Positions 16,638 through 26,347 of a stretch of 64,000 nucleotides of DNA are shown here, piece by piece; the first letter of the stretch is position 1; each line of letters begins with the position of its first letter. The notes beneath the pieces were generated by a model. That model was not told the DNA's origin, ran no database searches, and saw only the letters and a list, made by a program, of their open reading frames with translations. Source of the stretch: an uncultured Rhodanobacteraceae bacterium (GTDB lineage Bacteria; Pseudomonadota; Gammaproteobacteria; Xanthomonadales; SZUA-5); assembly GCA_937928755.1 (NCBI GenBank), contig CALEZI010000135.1, positions 1-64,000 on the forward strand, given 5' to 3'. Both the position numbers and the translations under genes were made by a program.

Positions 16638-18506
16638 GTGAACCTGCTCGTTGAACTCAAGCGTCGCAACGTGATCCGGGTGGGGGTTGCCTGGCTGGCG
16701 CTGTCGTGGCTGCTGCTGGCGATGTCGGCGCTGCTGTTCCCGGCGCTCGGGCTGCCGATCTTGGCGCTGCGCTGGATGGTGTACGGCCTTGCGGCGGGCT
16801 GGATTCCGGCGATGCTGCTGGCCTGGCGCTACGAACTGACGCCGCAGGGCCTGCGCCTCGATCAGGGCCCGGGCGGCGACAACCCGTTGAGCACGATCAC
16901 CGGCCAGCGCCTCGATCAGGTGACCGTGGTGGTGGTGCTGGCCGCGCTCAGCCTTTCGCTGATCCGCCAGTTCATCGACGAGCACGGGCCGGATCGGCCG
17001 ACACCACCCGCAGCAGCCATGAGCGCGCCCGCGATGTCGCCCGCGCCGCCGCGTCCACCCGGCCCGGTCGACCCGCACTCGATCGCGCTGCTGCCGTTCA
17101 CCAACATGAGCCCGGATCCGGACGACGCCTATTTCGCCGATGGCCTGTCGGAAGAGCTGATCAATGTGCTGGCGCGTATCCCGGGACTTAAGGTCACCTC
17201 GCGCAGTTCCTCCTTCGTGTTCCGCGACAGCTCGCTCGGCATCCCCGAGATCGGCGCGCGCCTCGGCGTCGCCCACCTGGTCGAGGGTGCGCTGCGTCGC
17301 CAGGGCCAGAACGTGCGCATCACCGTGCAACTGATCGACGTCGTGGGCGACGTCCACCTGTGGTCGGAAACCTATGATCGGCCGCTGGTCGACATCTTCC
17401 GCGTGCAGGAGGAAATCTCGCAGTCGATCGCCGACGCGCTGGCCACCACGCTCGGCGTGCGCAAGGTCGAAGTGCGACCGGCGACCGCCGACCTCACGGC
17501 CTACGAGTGGTACCTGCGCGGGCGCCAGCTGTTCGCCCAGCGCGGCGCCAACCTGCCGGCGGCGCGCGATCTGCTGGAGCGCGCGGTGGCTCGCGATCCC
17601 GGTTTCGCCGATGCCTGGGCAACGCTGGCCGGCACCTGGTACGTGTGGTCCTCCTACGCCGCCGAGCCCGCCGGAGCGCCGACGCTGGCGCGCGCCGAGC
17701 AGGCCGCCGCGCGTGCACTCGCGATCGACCCGCAGCATCCCGGTGCGCTGGCGGTCAGCGCGCGCCTGGCCGCGGACGGCGGCGATCGCCTGCGCGAGGC
17801 CGAGCTGATCCGCACCGCGCTGGCGCTAGAGCCCAACAACGCCAACACCTGGCTGTGGCAGGGCATCGGTCGCTTCGAGGTCGGGCACCTGAACGAGGCG
17901 CACGCCAGCTTCGAAGAGGCGCAGCGCCTGGACCCGTTGAGCGGCCTGCATGTCGGCTGGCTCGGCATCAGCAGTGCCTTGCGCGGCGACCGTGCGACGG
18001 CCGACGCGCTGCTCGGCCAGGCGCATGCGCTCGGTTGGCGCGGACCGGCCAGCCGCGCGCAGTTGCTGCTGGCGCTGGGCGCCGGCGACGCAGCCGGCGA
18101 GCGCTACCTGGCCTGGGTGCACGACGACGACGGCCTGTTGCCGGCGCAGTCCAGCCTCGCGCGCAAGCTGGAGCCCGCGCTAAGCGACGAGCGCCAGCGC
18201 GCGCAGGCGCAGCAGGCCCTGATCGATGCCGCGGCGGCGGCGCCCGACCTGCGCTGGGTCACCCTGCTGCAGATCTTCGGTGCGGTCGATGCGGCGATCG
18301 AGACATCCCAACGCGCCGATTCCGCCGGGCTGCAGTCACTGATCCTGACGCTGTGGTACCCGCCGTTCCGCAGCTTCCGCGAGCACCCCGGCTTCCTCGC
18401 CTTCGCCGAGCGCCAAGGCATGCCGGCTTACTGGCGCGTGCACGGGCTGCCGGATGGCTGCGAGCTGCTCGACGAGCCGCAGGCGCGCCTGCAGTGCGAG
18501 CGCTGA
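16638..18506 (+). CDS. Membrane protein with TolB-like domain and TPR repeats
   Basis: This 622-residue protein belongs to a family common in Xanthomonadales. The N-terminus VELKRRNVIRVGVAWLALSW leads into about three membrane segments (to about residue 115), with the family motif RYELTPQGLR. After a proline-rich linker comes a TolB N-like domain: SIALLPFTNMSPDPDDAYFA, then LSEELINVLARIPGLKVTSR. From about residue 290 to the end there are TPR-like helical repeats (LLERAVARDPGFADAWATLA and others). Similar N-termini occur in adenylate cyclase-like receptors, but no cyclase or winged-helix domain is present. Start GTG 16638 fits the family N-terminus. The role is unknown, probably scaffolding. 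Confidence 0.85.
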   Translation: MNLLVELKRRNVIRVGVAWLALSWLLLAMSALLFPALGLPILALRWMVYGLAAGWIPAMLLAWRYELTPQGLRLDQGPGGDNPLSTITGQRLDQVTVVVVLAALSLSLIRQFIDEHGPDRPTPPAAAMSAPAMSPAPPRPPGPVDPHSIALLPFTNMSPDPDDAYFADGLSEELINVLARIPGLKVTSRSSSFVFRDSSLGIPEIGARLGVAHLVEGALRRQGQNVRITVQLIDVVGDVHLWSETYDRPLVDIFRVQEEISQSIADALATTLGVRKVEVRPATADLTAYEWYLRGRQLFAQRGANLPAARDLLERAVARDPGFADAWATLAGTWYVWSSYAAEPAGAPTLARAEQAAARALAIDPQHPGALAVSARLAADGGDRLREAELIRTALALEPNNANTWLWQGIGRFEVGHLNEAHASFEEAQRLDPLSGLHVGWLGISSALRGDRATADALLGQAHALGWRGPASRAQLLLALGAGDAAGERYLAWVHDDDGLLPAQSSLARKLEPALSDERQRAQAQQALIDAAAAAPDLRWVTLLQIFGAVDAAIETSQRADSAGLQSLILTLWYPPFRSFREHPGFLAFAERQGMPAYWRVHGLPDGCELLDEPQARLQCER

Positions 18507-18708
18507 GGCCGCTGGGATCGAGCCAGGTGCAGCGGGCCGATCGCACCGCAGTGACCGTGTAATCGCAAGTCCCCGATCCGGTAGTCGCCAATGGCAGGGT
18601 CGCCGGCCGGCCCGTCGCCCGCGGTTCGCGGGTGTATCCTCGCCTGCGAATGGGAATTGCTCGCGAGCACCCCGGACGGCGGATTTTCGGTGTTGCACCG
18701 GAGGCGTC

Positions 18709-21700
18709 ATGAAACGATCGGTCGCTGTGTCGCTGTTGCTGTCCTGGTTCGTCGCGACCGCGGCCTGCGCCGTGCCGGCGAGTTCCGGGTCCGGTGGGCC
18801 CGGGCGTGACTGGCCGCTGGCCGAATTTTTCCACCATGCCGGTGCCGCGGCCGGCGCAGCCGCCGCCGCGGGAATGGCGCGGAGCGCTGCGCACCAGGCC
18901 TTTGTCGATCCACGCCTGCAGCGCGTCCGCCGCAGCCTGCCGGACAAGCTGTTCGGCGTGCCGAGCGGTTGCAACGGCTTCATCTACGCGATGGCCACCG
19001 CGCCATCGGGCCTGGTGTATGTCGGCGGGAGCTTCTCCGCGTGCGAGGACGTGCTCGCATCCAACGTGGTCGCCTACGATCCGGTCACGCGCCGTTTCCG
19101 CTCGCTCGGCGATGGCGCCGGCAATGGCGTCGATGCCGGCAGTTTCGGTGGCGTTTACGCGCTCGCCGCGGTCGGCGACGAGCTCTACGTCGGCGGCGCT
19201 TTCGCCGCCGCCGGCGGGCAGCCGGCCAGCAATATCGCGCGCTGGAACGGCAGCCAGTGGTCTACGCTCGGAGCGGCCGAACTGAACGGCGTCAACGGCG
19301 TCGTGCTCGATCTCGCCTCGGCCGGCAGCGAGCTGTACGTCGGCGGCGGGTTCGCGTTGGCGGGCGGCGCGCCGGCGCCGGGCATCGCGCGCTGGAACGG
19401 CAGTGCCTGGTCGGCGCTGGGCGCTGGTGTTGGCGCCAGCGGCGACGGGCTGGTCTATGCCGTGCTCGTCGCCGGCAGCGATGTGTATGTGGGTGGCAGT
19501 TTCAGCCAGGCCGGCGGCCAGCCCGCCAGCAACGTCGCGCGCTGGAACGGCAGCGCCTGGTCGGCGCTCGGCAGCGGCGCCGGTAACGGCGTCAATGGCG
19601 TCGTATTCGCGCTTGCCGCGATCGGCAGCGAGGTCTATGTCGGTGGCCAGTACAGCGTGGCCGGCGGTACCCAGGCCGACGCGCTGGCGCGCTGGAATGG
19701 TTCGGCCTGGAGCGTGGTCGGCACGGCGGACGCCAATGGGGTCAGTGGCGGTGTGCTGGAACTGCGTGCGTTGGGGTCCGACCTGTATGTCGGCGGGTTC
19801 TTTGTCACTGCTGGCGACCAGCCGGCGAATGCAGTGGCGCGTTGGAACGGCAGCGCCTGGTCGGCGCTCGGCAGTGGTGCGCAGAACGGCGTCGACAACA
19901 CCGTCTGGGCCTTGTCGCCGGCGGGTGCGGAGCTGTTCGTTGGCGGTGAGTTCGACGCCGCCGGCGGCGAGCCGGCGAGTTTCATGGCGAGCTGGAACGG
20001 CAGCGTCTGGCGCGCGCCCGGATCGAGTGCGGGCAACGGGCTGAACAATGTCGTCGATGCGCTGGCGATCTACCGCAACGACCTCCATGCCGGGGGCGCG
20101 TTCACCCAGGCCGCGGGATTGCCGGCCAGCAAGGTCGCGCGCTGGAACGGCAGCAATTGGTCGACGCTCGGCTCCGGCGAGACCAACGGCGTCGACAGCC
20201 GCGTGCACGCGCTCGAAGTTCTCGGCAGCGATCTCTATGTCGGCGGCCGTTTTGGCAATGCCGGTGGCCAACCGGCGAGCCTGATTGCGCGCTGGAACGG
20301 CAGCGCATGGTCCACGCTCGGCGCTGGCCTCGGCGGCGCCTTCCCGAGCGTGCTCGCGATCGAGGCGGTCGGCAGCGATCTGTATGTCGGCGGCGAGTTC
20401 ACGCTGGCCGGCGGTCAGACCGCCAACAAGATCGCGCGCTGGAACGGCAGCGCCTGGTCGGCGCTCGGCAGCGGCAGCGCCAATGGCGTCAGCGCCGGCG
20501 ACTTCATCGCGGTGCATGCAATCGCTGCGCTCGGCAGCGATGTGTACGTGGGCGGCAGCTTCACCGAAGCCGGCGGACAGCCGGCGGGCGGAATCGCGCG
20601 CTGGAATGGCAGCTCCTGGTCGAACCTCGGCAGCGGCGTCAACAACGCCGTCTACGCACTCGCCGCGGCCGGATCCGACTTGTATGTCGGCGGTGTCTTC
20701 AGCGAGGCCGGCGGCCAGCCGATCTCCGGCGTCGCGCGCTGGAACGGCAGCGCCTGGCTGCCGCTCGGGACGGCGCAACTGAATGGCGTCAACGGCACCG
20801 TCTACGCGCTCGCCGTCAACGGCAGCGACCTGTTCGTCGGTGGCAGCTTCACCCGGGCCGGCGGACAGGTTGCCAACGGTCTCGCGCGCTGGGATGGCAA
20901 TGCCTGGCACGGACTCAGCGTGGATGCGCCGCCGCAGGAAATCCGCGCGATGCTGATCGACAACGGCGTCCTCTACGCCGGCGGCGCCGGCCTGACGCAG
21001 ACGCCCTTGCCGGATCTGCTGAGCGTCGCCGCCGGGGGTGCCCTGGCCAACGCGCGCAGCGATCGACCGGTGGTTTCGCGCAACGGCAACCGCATCAGCT
21101 TCGTGTCCGAGGCTTCCAACCTGGTCGCCGGCGATAGCAATGGCCGCAGCGACATCTATACGCGCGATCCGGTCGCCGGGACGCTGGCACGCACCAGCGC
21201 GGCGGCGGAAGCCATCAATGGCGGTGCGCAGGAGTCGTTCACCGATCCGGCGATTTCCGCCGATGGCGCGCGCGTGGCTTTCTCCGGGTCGTCCGGGCAG
21301 GTCTACGCGGTGATCGGCGGCGCCGGCCGCGTTGTCAGTCGCAGCGCCGCCGGCGCCCCCGGCAACGGGCCCTCCGGCAAGGCGCACCTGCCGGGAAGCG
21401 GCACCCTGGCTTTCTTCGAATCGCAGGCCAGCAACCTGCTGGCCGGCGCCGACGGCAATGCCGCGGTGGCCGACATCTTCGTCGCCGATCTCGCCACCGG
21501 TGCGGTGACTCTCGTCACCAGCGGCCCGAACGGCGAGCCGGCGAACGGACCGAGCACCCAGCCGTGGGCCACGGACGACGGCCAGACCGTGGTGTTTTCG
21601 ACGCTCGCCACCAATCTGGTGCCGGCCTCGGCAGCGCAGCCGAAGGCCGTTCACAACGGTACCGTCCTGCAGGCGACGATGATGCGCAGCAGCGGCCGCA

Positions 21701-23007
21701 CCCGGCTTTACCTCAGTCGCAATCTGACCACCGGCGAACTCGGCAATGGCGACAGCCTCAATGTGAAGGTGACGCCGGATGGCCGCTGGGGCGTGTTCGA
21801 GACGCTGGCGAGCAACCTGACTGCCGGCGATACCAACAGTACGCGCGACATCTATCGCTTCGAGATCAGCAACGGCCTGCTGTCGCGGCTCGAACGCGTC
21901 TCGACTTCGCGCCACGGCGCGCAGGGCAATGGCCACAGCCGCAATCCGTCGATCTCCGACGACGGGCAGTTCATCACTTTCGAAACCGACGCCAGCAACC
22001 TGATCGAACTCGACCGCAACGCCACCAGCGACATCCTGGTCAAGTGGATGGAGACTGGCGAAGTCGTGCGCCTGTCGCGCACGGTGGACGGCAACCAGCC
22101 GAACGGGGCGAGCGCGCAGCCGGCGATTTCCGGCGACGGATCGGTCATCGTGTTCGGCTCGGCCGCCTCGAACCTCGCGCCCGCGGACGCCAACGGCGTG
22201 CCCGATGTGTTTTCGGTCGACGTGCGCGAGGGCGCGACGGATGGAAGCTCCGGGCCGCTCGACGAACCCGGCCTGAGCCGCTTCGCGCTGCCGGCGCCGA
22301 ACCCGCCGAATGCCAACTGTCCATCCGGCTTCTTCTCGGCGATCGTCGACGACGGTCCCGGCGCGGGATTGACGGCGGGGGCCTTCGGCATGGAACTCTT
22401 GCTCGACGAACCCGGTACCCGCGTGCTCGCCGGCGGGCTCAATTTCGGCGGTCTGATCGACGTCGGCCAGGTCGGGTTCGCGGCCTTCAACATCGCCAAT
22501 GCGGCGGGCGAGCCGCAACGCCTGAACCTCAGCCTGACCGGCAGCGGCGCCGATGCCGGCGCCGAAGGCACGCCGATGCGCATCCGCGTGTCGCGGCGCA
22601 CCGCGACCACCAGCGACGCCGTGTTCGAGGCCACCGAGCTGATCACGCTGGGTACGCCCTTCGTGACCAGCATCGACCTGCCACCGGCCTTCTACGAGGC
22701 CACCGTGGCGCCGACCAGCGGTACGCCCGGCGGCGCGCCCGAAGGGCAGTTCTTCTTCTCCTTGACCACCAGCTTCATCGGCCGGCCGGGTGGTGGTTTC
22801 CAGGGCGGCGCGGTGGTCGGCGGTTACCATGCCACGCACCCCTTCGGCGGCGTCAGCGGGTTCGCTGCGTTCTGCCTGGCGACGCCGCACACCACCTCGG
22901 TGCGCGTGCTGTCGCGACCGAGCTACGGGCCCGCCGGCGCGCAGGATCTGCGGCTGCGCATCCGCGACGCCGAACAGCGCGACGTGGTGGTGGTGCCGTC
23001 GGGGTAA
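18709..23007 (+). CDS. Giant secreted repeat protein (beta-propeller-like repeats, PD40-like repeats, C-terminal domain)
   Basis: This 1432-residue protein begins with a signal peptide (residues 1-23) at ATG 18709, behind GGAG. Residues about 100-760 contain some 13 copies of a 50-residue unit with consensus ARWNGSAWSALGSG and DLYVGGSFTEAGGQPAS, typical of extracellular beta-propellers. Residues about 775-1180 carry PD40/TolB-like repeats (VSRNGNRISFVSEASNLVAG, then FETDASNLI). The last about 230 residues hold NANCPSGFFSAIVDDGPGAG and FAAFCLATPH, perhaps one disulfide. The function is unknown; an outer-surface or secreted role is likely. The unit is also repeated at DNA level (CGCGCTGGAACGGCAGCGCC recurs), so copy number may change by recombination. 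Confidence 0.85.
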   Translation: MKRSVAVSLLLSWFVATAACAVPASSGSGGPGRDWPLAEFFHHAGAAAGAAAAAGMARSAAHQAFVDPRLQRVRRSLPDKLFGVPSGCNGFIYAMATAPSGLVYVGGSFSACEDVLASNVVAYDPVTRRFRSLGDGAGNGVDAGSFGGVYALAAVGDELYVGGAFAAAGGQPASNIARWNGSQWSTLGAAELNGVNGVVLDLASAGSELYVGGGFALAGGAPAPGIARWNGSAWSALGAGVGASGDGLVYAVLVAGSDVYVGGSFSQAGGQPASNVARWNGSAWSALGSGAGNGVNGVVFALAAIGSEVYVGGQYSVAGGTQADALARWNGSAWSVVGTADANGVSGGVLELRALGSDLYVGGFFVTAGDQPANAVARWNGSAWSALGSGAQNGVDNTVWALSPAGAELFVGGEFDAAGGEPASFMASWNGSVWRAPGSSAGNGLNNVVDALAIYRNDLHAGGAFTQAAGLPASKVARWNGSNWSTLGSGETNGVDSRVHALEVLGSDLYVGGRFGNAGGQPASLIARWNGSAWSTLGAGLGGAFPSVLAIEAVGSDLYVGGEFTLAGGQTANKIARWNGSAWSALGSGSANGVSAGDFIAVHAIAALGSDVYVGGSFTEAGGQPAGGIARWNGSSWSNLGSGVNNAVYALAAAGSDLYVGGVFSEAGGQPISGVARWNGSAWLPLGTAQLNGVNGTVYALAVNGSDLFVGGSFTRAGGQVANGLARWDGNAWHGLSVDAPPQEIRAMLIDNGVLYAGGAGLTQTPLPDLLSVAAGGALANARSDRPVVSRNGNRISFVSEASNLVAGDSNGRSDIYTRDPVAGTLARTSAAAEAINGGAQESFTDPAISADGARVAFSGSSGQVYAVIGGAGRVVSRSAAGAPGNGPSGKAHLPGSGTLAFFESQASNLLAGADGNAAVADIFVADLATGAVTLVTSGPNGEPANGPSTQPWATDDGQTVVFSTLATNLVPASAAQPKAVHNGTVLQATMMRSSGRTRLYLSRNLTTGELGNGDSLNVKVTPDGRWGVFETLASNLTAGDTNSTRDIYRFEISNGLLSRLERVSTSRHGAQGNGHSRNPSISDDGQFITFETDASNLIELDRNATSDILVKWMETGEVVRLSRTVDGNQPNGASAQPAISGDGSVIVFGSAASNLAPADANGVPDVFSVDVREGATDGSSGPLDEPGLSRFALPAPNPPNANCPSGFFSAIVDDGPGAGLTAGAFGMELLLDEPGTRVLAGGLNFGGLIDVGQVGFAAFNIANAAGEPQRLNLSLTGSGADAGAEGTPMRIRVSRRTATTSDAVFEATELITLGTPFVTSIDLPPAFYEATVAPTSGTPGGAPEGQFFFSLTTSFIGRPGGGFQGGAVVGGYHATHPFGGVSGFAAFCLATPHTTSVRVLSRPSYGPAGAQDLRLRIRDAEQRDVVVVPSG

Positions 23008-23362
23008 GGCCAGCCCGCCCGCCCAGGCGAGCCGATTCGGTAACCGCTCGGCTCGTCTTGGCGATAACATCCCGGGCGATGTCCGGGTGCGGGTCCCACA
23101 AATGACTTTGACTGTTTCCGCGTCTCTTGCCTTGGATGCCAGCCTGCTTGTGGCCCGAAGGCATTGCCGCCAGACGTTCGGCCGATCGTGCGGCGTGCCG
23201 CGTGGGGGCGATCGCTCCGAGTTTCGCCATGGCCCGGCCACGACGGCTCCTCGCGCCTGGTCGCGGAACAGTTCCGTCGGAACTTCCGCCAGGTCTGTTG
23301 CGGAACACCACCGCAGCGCCATTGTGCGCGTGCGACAGCTTGCGGCCCAGGCACGGTAGCCG
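23008..23362. other. Gap of 355 bp without a supported gene
   Basis: I see no supported gene here; overlapping open frames lack a ribosome site and coding character. CGAGCCGA (about 23029) pairs with TCGGCTCG (about 23049), a likely hairpin terminator for the giant repeat protein. The rest probably holds the promoter of the GT-C gene, but no clear -35/-10 pair is visible. Confidence 0.5.
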
Positions 23363-25336
23363 ATGCGAATCGAGGGAGTACGGCACGCCCTGGCGGCCCA
23401 TGCGAGCGGTCCGGTCGGCGTCTTGCTGATCGTCGCCGCGACGGCCCTGGCGTTCTGGCCGGGGCTCCTGGGCGATTTCGTTTTCGACGATTTTCCCAAC
23501 ATCGCGACGAACCCGGCGTTCGCCCAGCCGGTCCGGAGTCTGGCCGATCTGTGGGAGGTGATCCTGTCATCGCCGGCCAGTTCGGTCGGTCGTCCGCTGG
23601 CCGTGATCACCTTCGCCGGGAATTTCATCGCGACCGGACTGGATCCGTTCTGGTTCAAGCTGACCAACCTGATGCTGCACGCTGTCAACGGCGTATTGCT
23701 CTGGTGGTTCATCCGGCGTCTCTGGTCGATGCCCGAGCTGTCGAATTGTTTTGCGCGCGCCGACACCGATCCGCGCCGCGCGAGTTTGTGGTTTGCGCTG
23801 TGCTGGAGCGCGCTGGCGATTCACGTTTCGGCGCTGTTCCTGATCGTCCAGCGGATGGAGCTGTTGGCGCACACCTTCGTCATGATGTCGCTGATCGTTT
23901 ATGTCGATGGGCGCCGACGGCTGATCGCCGGCGAGCGCGGGGGTGCTCCGCGGATCGCCGCGGCGCTGCTACTGCTGCCGTTGCTGGGCGTGCTGGCCAA
24001 GGAATCGGCGGCGCTGGCACCGGCATTCGCTTTTGCGCTGGAGATATACGTATTCCGCTTTGCCGCGGCGGGCGCGCGGGCGCGACGTCTGCTGCCGCTC
24101 ACTTATGCAGTCCTTTTTGCGCTGGCGAGCACCCTGTTCGTGGTGTGGTTGTTGCCTGCGGTGCTCGATCCCGCCGGTTGGTCGGGACGCAACTTCGACC
24201 TGGGCGAGCGTCTGTGGTCGGAGGCACGCATCCTCTGGTTGTACTTGCGCTGGATCTTCACGCCGGACCTCACGGCGATGAGCCTTTACCACGACGCCTA
24301 CACGGTTTCGCGCGGCTGGCTGGAGCCGCCGTCCACGGCGCTCTCGGTGCTCGCGTGGCTGATGGTTCTTGCTGTGCTCGTGGGGCTCGCGCGGCGGCGA
24401 TCGCTGCTCGGACTCGGCATCGCGGTCTACCTCATCGCCCACCTGCTGACCGCGACGGTATTTCAGCTTGAGTTGATTTTCGAGCACCGCAACTACACGG
24501 CATCGATCGGTGCGCTTCTGGCGCTGCTGCCGCTGTGGTTGCGCATGCGCACGGGGGCCGGTCGGGTGCGGACGCTGGCGAACCTGCTCGTGGCCGTGTT
24601 CCTGTTCGGTCAATTGGCGTGCACCGCCGCACGGGCGCTGGAGTGGGGCGATCCATTGCGGCACGCGCAAGCCGAGGCGGCGCGCAACCCAACGTCGCCG
24701 CGCGCGGTTTACGAACTGGGCCGACTGCAATACCTGATCTCCGGTCGCGATCCGGAGCATCCTGCCTTCGCCCTTGCCGTGGCAAGTTTTCGCCGCGCTG
24801 CGGCGCTCGAAGGCGCCTCGGCCTTGCCCTTGCAGGCCTTGCTGATCGCGTCCTCGCGCGCCGGCAAAGGCGACGATCCGGAACTGTGGGAGGCGCTGCA
24901 CAAGCACTTGCGCGAAGGTCGCATGGACGTGCAGACCAGCGCCGCCGTGCAGGAACTGGTGACTTGCGCCGGGCAGGGCGAGTGCAGTTTTCCACCACGG
25001 CAACTGGTGACTGCACTGATCATCGCGGTGAATCGCGACAATCCACCCGCCGACCTGCTGGTCGCGTACGGCACCCTGGCGATCACGCTGCTGAAGGATC
25101 GCGTGCTCGCCGAGGAGTTGTTCCGCGCAGCGCTGGACCGCGACCCGCGCAATCCGTTGCGCTGGTATTCCTATGGCCAGCACCTCGCCATCGATGGACG
25201 CCTCGACGAAGCCGAGCAGGCCGTGCAGCGCATGCAGCAACTCGATCGCTGGCAACGGCATCGGCGCAAACGTGAGGCGCTGCAGGCGATGATTGCGCAG
25301 CTTCGCGAGCAGGCCCGGCAAAGCGGCTCGGGTTGA
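23363..25336 (+). CDS. GT-C-type membrane glycosyltransferase-like protein with TPR tail
   Basis: This 657-residue protein has about ten membrane segments in its first 410 residues and a soluble helical C-terminus. The first loop has GDFVFDDFPNI, with Asp42-Asp43 as the likely catalytic or metal-binding pair of GT-C enzymes, followed by FWFKLTNLMLHAVNGVLLWW, the TMTC/PMT-like helix. The soluble part (about 430-650) carries TPR-like units (FRAALDRDPRNPLRWYSYGQ, then DEAEQAVQRM). Such proteins use lipid-linked sugars to modify exported proteins, but the substrate is unknown. It directly follows the giant secreted repeat protein, so that protein could be a target. This is inference. Confidence 0.8.
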   Translation: MRIEGVRHALAAHASGPVGVLLIVAATALAFWPGLLGDFVFDDFPNIATNPAFAQPVRSLADLWEVILSSPASSVGRPLAVITFAGNFIATGLDPFWFKLTNLMLHAVNGVLLWWFIRRLWSMPELSNCFARADTDPRRASLWFALCWSALAIHVSALFLIVQRMELLAHTFVMMSLIVYVDGRRRLIAGERGGAPRIAAALLLLPLLGVLAKESAALAPAFAFALEIYVFRFAAAGARARRLLPLTYAVLFALASTLFVVWLLPAVLDPAGWSGRNFDLGERLWSEARILWLYLRWIFTPDLTAMSLYHDAYTVSRGWLEPPSTALSVLAWLMVLAVLVGLARRRSLLGLGIAVYLIAHLLTATVFQLELIFEHRNYTASIGALLALLPLWLRMRTGAGRVRTLANLLVAVFLFGQLACTAARALEWGDPLRHAQAEAARNPTSPRAVYELGRLQYLISGRDPEHPAFALAVASFRRAAALEGASALPLQALLIASSRAGKGDDPELWEALHKHLREGRMDVQTSAAVQELVTCAGQGECSFPPRQLVTALIIAVNRDNPPADLLVAYGTLAITLLKDRVLAEELFRAALDRDPRNPLRWYSYGQHLAIDGRLDEAEQAVQRMQQLDRWQRHRRKREALQAMIAQLREQARQSGSG

Positions 25337-25411
25337 TCGGCGCCCACGCTGCTGGCGCCATCCGGGCACCGATCGATTTCCGTATCCCCGCTATTTCAAC
25401 GAGGACCACCG

Positions 25412-26347
25412 ATGGCCCAGGGCACCCACGATTTCGTCGACGATCCGCGCAATGCGTCGATCCTGATCTACATCAACGGCGCATTGCTGCCGCGCGCTCA
25501 GGCGAGCGTCTCGGTGTTCGATTCCGGTTTCGTGCTCGGCGATGGCGTGTGGGAGGGCCTGCGCGTGGTGAATGGCCATCCGGCTTTTCTCGATGCACAT
25601 CTCGACCGGCTGTATGAGGGCGCGAAGGCGATTGCGCTCGATATCGGTTTGGACCGCGCGGCGTTGACCGCGGCGATCTACGACACGCTGCGCGGTAACC
25701 GCATGCATGATGGCGTGCACATCCGCCTGATGGTGACGCGCGGCATCAAGCGCACGCCGTACCAGGACCCGCGCATGTGCATCGGGCCGGCCACCGTGGT
25801 GATCATCCCCGAGTTCAAGCAGCCGCTGCCGCAGGTGCTCGAGCGCGGCCTGACGCTGTTCACCGTGCATGTACGTCGCGGTTACCCGGATGTGCAGGAT
25901 CCCAAGCTCAACAGCCACAGCAAGCTCAATTGCATCACCGCGTGCATCCAGGCTTCAGCGGCCGGCGCCGACGAAGCGCTGATGCTGGATCCGCACGGCT
26001 TCGTCGCCACCTGCAACTCGACCCACTTCTTCATCGTCCGTCGCGGCGAGGTGTGGACCTCCAGCGGCGACTATTGCCTCGGCGGCATCACGCGCGCCAA
26101 TGTGCTCAGGGTCTGTCGCGAAAACGGCATCCCGGCGCATGAGCGCAACTTCAGCTTGACCGAGGTTTACGGCGCCGAAGAGGCATTCGTCACTGGCACT
26201 TTTGCCGGTGTCGTGCCGGTCAAGACGGTCGATGGCCGCGTGCTCGAATCGGCCAGACCCGAGGGACGAGCGATGATCCGGCGCCTGCAGACGCTCTATC
26301 GCGAACTGGTGATGCGCGATATCGCTGCGCGTGGGGCTGCGGCATGA
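25412..26347 (+). CDS. Class IV PLP aminotransferase (branched-chain or D-amino acid type)
   Basis: This 311-residue enzyme is a fold-type IV aminotransferase. The N-terminal YINGALLPRAQASVSVFDSG and DGVWEGLRVVNGHPAFLDAH are classic. The PLP lysine is expected in LNSHSKLNCITAC. ATCNSTHFFIVRRGEVWTS and GGITRANVL form the cofactor phosphate-binding region. It has a good ribosome site (GAGGACC). Its stop overlaps the start of the next gene (ATGA at 26344-26347), so the two are translationally coupled. The substrate is not clear from sequence; branched-chain amino acids are most likely. The sulfotransferase-like partner makes a housekeeping IlvE less certain. Confidence 0.9.
   Translation: MAQGTHDFVDDPRNASILIYINGALLPRAQASVSVFDSGFVLGDGVWEGLRVVNGHPAFLDAHLDRLYEGAKAIALDIGLDRAALTAAIYDTLRGNRMHDGVHIRLMVTRGIKRTPYQDPRMCIGPATVVIIPEFKQPLPQVLERGLTLFTVHVRRGYPDVQDPKLNSHSKLNCITACIQASAAGADEALMLDPHGFVATCNSTHFFIVRRGEVWTSSGDYCLGGITRANVLRVCRENGIPAHERNFSLTEVYGAEEAFVTGTFAGVVPVKTVDGRVLESARPEGRAMIRRLQTLYRELVMRDIAARGAAA

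Noticed and set aside
18259..23766. Minus-strand open frame of 1835 codons
   Set aside because: It is antisense to the giant repeat protein. Its composition (Arg, Ala, Pro) and repeats mirror the other strand, and it has no ribosome site or signal peptide.
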